The position numbers and the translations under genes were made by a program. Shown here in pieces: positions 62,339-64,000 of a stretch of DNA of 64,000 nucleotides. This DNA is from Oidiodendron maius Zn (Eukaryota; Ascomycota; Leotiomycetes; Myxotrichaceae), in contig KN832879.1 of the NCBI GenBank assembly GCA_000827325.1, positions 1,426,001 through 1,490,000 of the forward strand. The letters are read 5' to 3'. Positions within the stretch are counted from its first letter, which is position 1, and every line of letters starts with the position of its first letter. Under the pieces are notes generated by a model that worked only from the letters and a program-made list of their open reading frames with translations, was not told the origin of the DNA and made no database searches.

Positions 62339-64000
62339 ATGGTACATACACTCCCACTGCGACCGCTTGGCGAAATCACAACTACCGATGAGAGTGACCC
62401 ACGCTATACTGCCCGGATAAACGAAGAGATTCAGCTTACGGATGGTAGTCGTATCCGTGCCAACATTTTTCTCCCTCGTATCGGAGGCCCCAAGTGGCCT
62501 GTATTGATGTCATCTTCCCCGTATGGAAAAGACCTGTAGGTTGCAGTTGCATACCCGATTCATGCCTCATAATCTGATATCACCTCGACAGGCCCCTTCT
62601 TGAAGCAATTGGGATGGAACGGCAGGCTGGTGTAATACCACAAGACCAGCGTTGCAAGTATACGCGCTTCGAGGCCCCAGTACCGTGTTGGTGGTGTCCT
62701 AAAGGCTACGTCCTCGTCTACCATGATCATAGGGGTTCAAGTCAATCCCCAGGCCTATTATCGACGTTTAGTAATCAACACTATGATGGTTTGTTTTACC
62801 TTCACAACGAATTTCGCGAGCCTAACCTCTCAAAACAAAAATAGACTATGCGGAACTTGTTACTTGGGCTGCCGACCAACCGTGGTCATCTGGAAAGGTT
62901 GGCCTCACCGGAATCTCGTACTTGGGTCTTAATCAAGTGAGTGTGGAGCTACAATAAAACTTCGATTTTCAGGTACCCAGGGTTTCACTAACATGAATTA
63001 TAAATAAAGTGGTTTGTTGCTGAGCGTCAGCCACGAGGGCTGGCTTGTATTGTGCCATGGGAGGGCATGGCTGACTTATATCGTGATGCAACCAGACATG
63101 GTGGCATCACTAACACCAAGGTAAGCAGTCCAATATTAGAGCTGGTTTGTTCAATTGCGGCTCTAAAGTTGTTAGATGAACTCATACTGGTTCGAAAGGG
63201 CGGTTGTTCCTGTACAATATGGCAAGGGTGAGCGACACGTCCTCAGACGCGGCCCTGACAGTCCGGAAGGAAACCAGACAGAACGACAACTTTCCGAGAA
63301 TAGGGACAATTTTCCGCAGTTGGTGCGCGAGAATGAATTCATTGATGATAAACTGTATCAGGAGAATGCTGCTAGCGATCTATCCAAGATTACTGTTCCT
63401 GTTCTCAGTGCTGGTAATTGGGTAATATGCTCTAGTTCCACAATCCATATAATAAGCTGAAAATACTCCAGGGTGGTATAACTCTTCACCTCCGTGGGAA
63501 TATCATTGCCTGGATGCGTGCTGGATCGAAGAACAAATACCTCCGTCTCCATACTGGTACACATGATCTTCCATACTACCATCCTCCTGGTATCGACCTC
63601 CAGCTGTCATTCTTTGACTGCTGCTTGAAAGATGATGACCATGGAGGATGGAGATCTGGAAAGCAAGCCCCTGTCTCTTTTGCTGTACGCAAAGGCAACC
63701 CTGGGTTCGGAACAATGGACGCCGAGCGAACGTTCAAGTACCGTGATGAACAGGAGTGGCCTCTAGCACGTACTGTTTATCAGAAAATCAACCTGACCGC
63801 TGACAAGAAGTTGAGCAAAGAACCGCAGACTGGCCATGGAATACTATCCTATGCTGGTTTGAGGTAAGAGCGCACATTGCTGTGGGAGCGCATGCTGACG
63901 ATACTTTCCAGTGGTGATAGCCTCTTTTTCGAGACTTCTCCTGCCGATAAAGAGTACGAAATCTGCGGTCATCCCAGTGTTAAGCTTAATATGTCACTCA
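62339..64000 (+). CDS. CocE/NonD family hydrolase (X-Pro dipeptidyl-peptidase S15 domain), 5' part
   Basis: Exons 62339-62535, 62592-62788, 62845-62936, 63010-63120, 63176-63421, 63472-63863 and 63912 to beyond the window edge join in frame. The N-terminus reads EEIQLTDGSRIRANIFLP, PVLMSSSPYGKDLP; then FEAPVPCWWCPKGYVLVYHD, RGSSQSPGLLSTFS, the nucleophile elbow GKVGLTGISYLGLNQ (Ser156), RGLACIVPWEGMADLYRD, and later VLSAGNWGGITLHLRGN, with KNKYLRLHTGTHDLPYYHP carrying the acid/His region (DLP after H). This is the alpha/beta-hydrolase core of the CocE/NonD family, active on esters or amides of small molecules; the C-terminal jelly roll begins at SGDSLFFETSPADKEYE and is cut off. An unusual donor (GTTTGT) in intron 2 is supported by frame and by the conserved HYDDYAELVTWA text. 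It closes the right-hand gene group. Confidence 0.9.

Noticed and set aside
1-64000. CRISPR array, rRNA operon or bacterial/phage genes
   Set aside because: No regularly spaced repeats of that kind, no rRNA signature, and all recognised genes are of fungal type with spliceosomal introns.

Overview
The window looks like nuclear DNA of a filamentous ascomycete (Pezizomycotina; Eurotiomycetes-like gene content, genus not determinable from this). Genes carry short GT-AG introns (mostly 45-100 nt). The families are typically fungal: two Zn(II)2Cys6 regulators, MFS transporters of the monocarboxylate and drug:H+ classes, a CorA-like transporter, a DUF3176 membrane protein and a fungal kinase-like protein. 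Several relics show the C-to-T / G-to-A decay expected of repeat-induced point mutation (RIP). I see no bacterial-style operons and no convincing tRNA or rRNA gene. Exon borders below were inferred by eye from splice signals and frame continuity.

Left part (1-13,700): 3' end of a nitroreductase (3-224), a four-exon kinase-like gene (1607-2765), a decayed membrane-protein gene (2868-3501), an O-methyltransferase (3990-5183), a large seven-exon CorA-like gene (6547-10621) with a 9-nt micro-exon, a gene-poor stretch holding a 190-bp MITE (11203-11392), and a small charged protein (13414-13683).

Metabolic block (14,300-32,600): decayed 5' end of a Zn-cluster regulator; carboxymuconolactone decarboxylase (14819-15433); class III aminotransferase (16158-17768); ABM-type dimeric alpha/beta-barrel protein (18932-19606); intact Zn-cluster regulator 1 (20812-23130); secreted alpha/beta hydrolase (23449-24558); monocarboxylate-type MFS (25046-26618); divergent 14-TM MFS (27891-29937); Zn-cluster regulator 2 (30412-32596). 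No PKS, NRPS or terpene cyclase is present. A nearly identical 34-bp palindromic promoter element lies upstream of the 14-TM MFS and of regulator 2, which ties the two together.

Mobile and decayed belt (32,800-48,100): a solo LTR; a Myb/SANT-like coiled-coil gene (33098-34408); one full-length Ty1/Copia element (35908-41146) with 248-bp LTRs, ATTAT target duplication, half-tRNA-iMet primer site and polypurine tract, whose single 1507-codon frame holds 32 internal TAG/TAA stops; then ankyrin, C2H2-like, pogo-transposase and WD40 remnants, and a DUF3176 gene broken by one TGA (44562-46541).

Right part (49,278-64,000): a long fungal-specific protein of unknown function (49278-54123), whose first exon contains a 194-N gap flanked by identical 325-bp sequences, probably an unmerged contig overlap; an AT-rich stretch; an FAD-monooxygenase pseudogene (55626-56742); then an atypical SDR (57644-58399), an alpha/beta hydrolase (58874-59899), a DJ-1/PfpI protein (60892-61551) and the 5' part of a CocE/NonD (S15) hydrolase (62339-64000, cut by the window edge). 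These last four form a second small catabolic-looking group.
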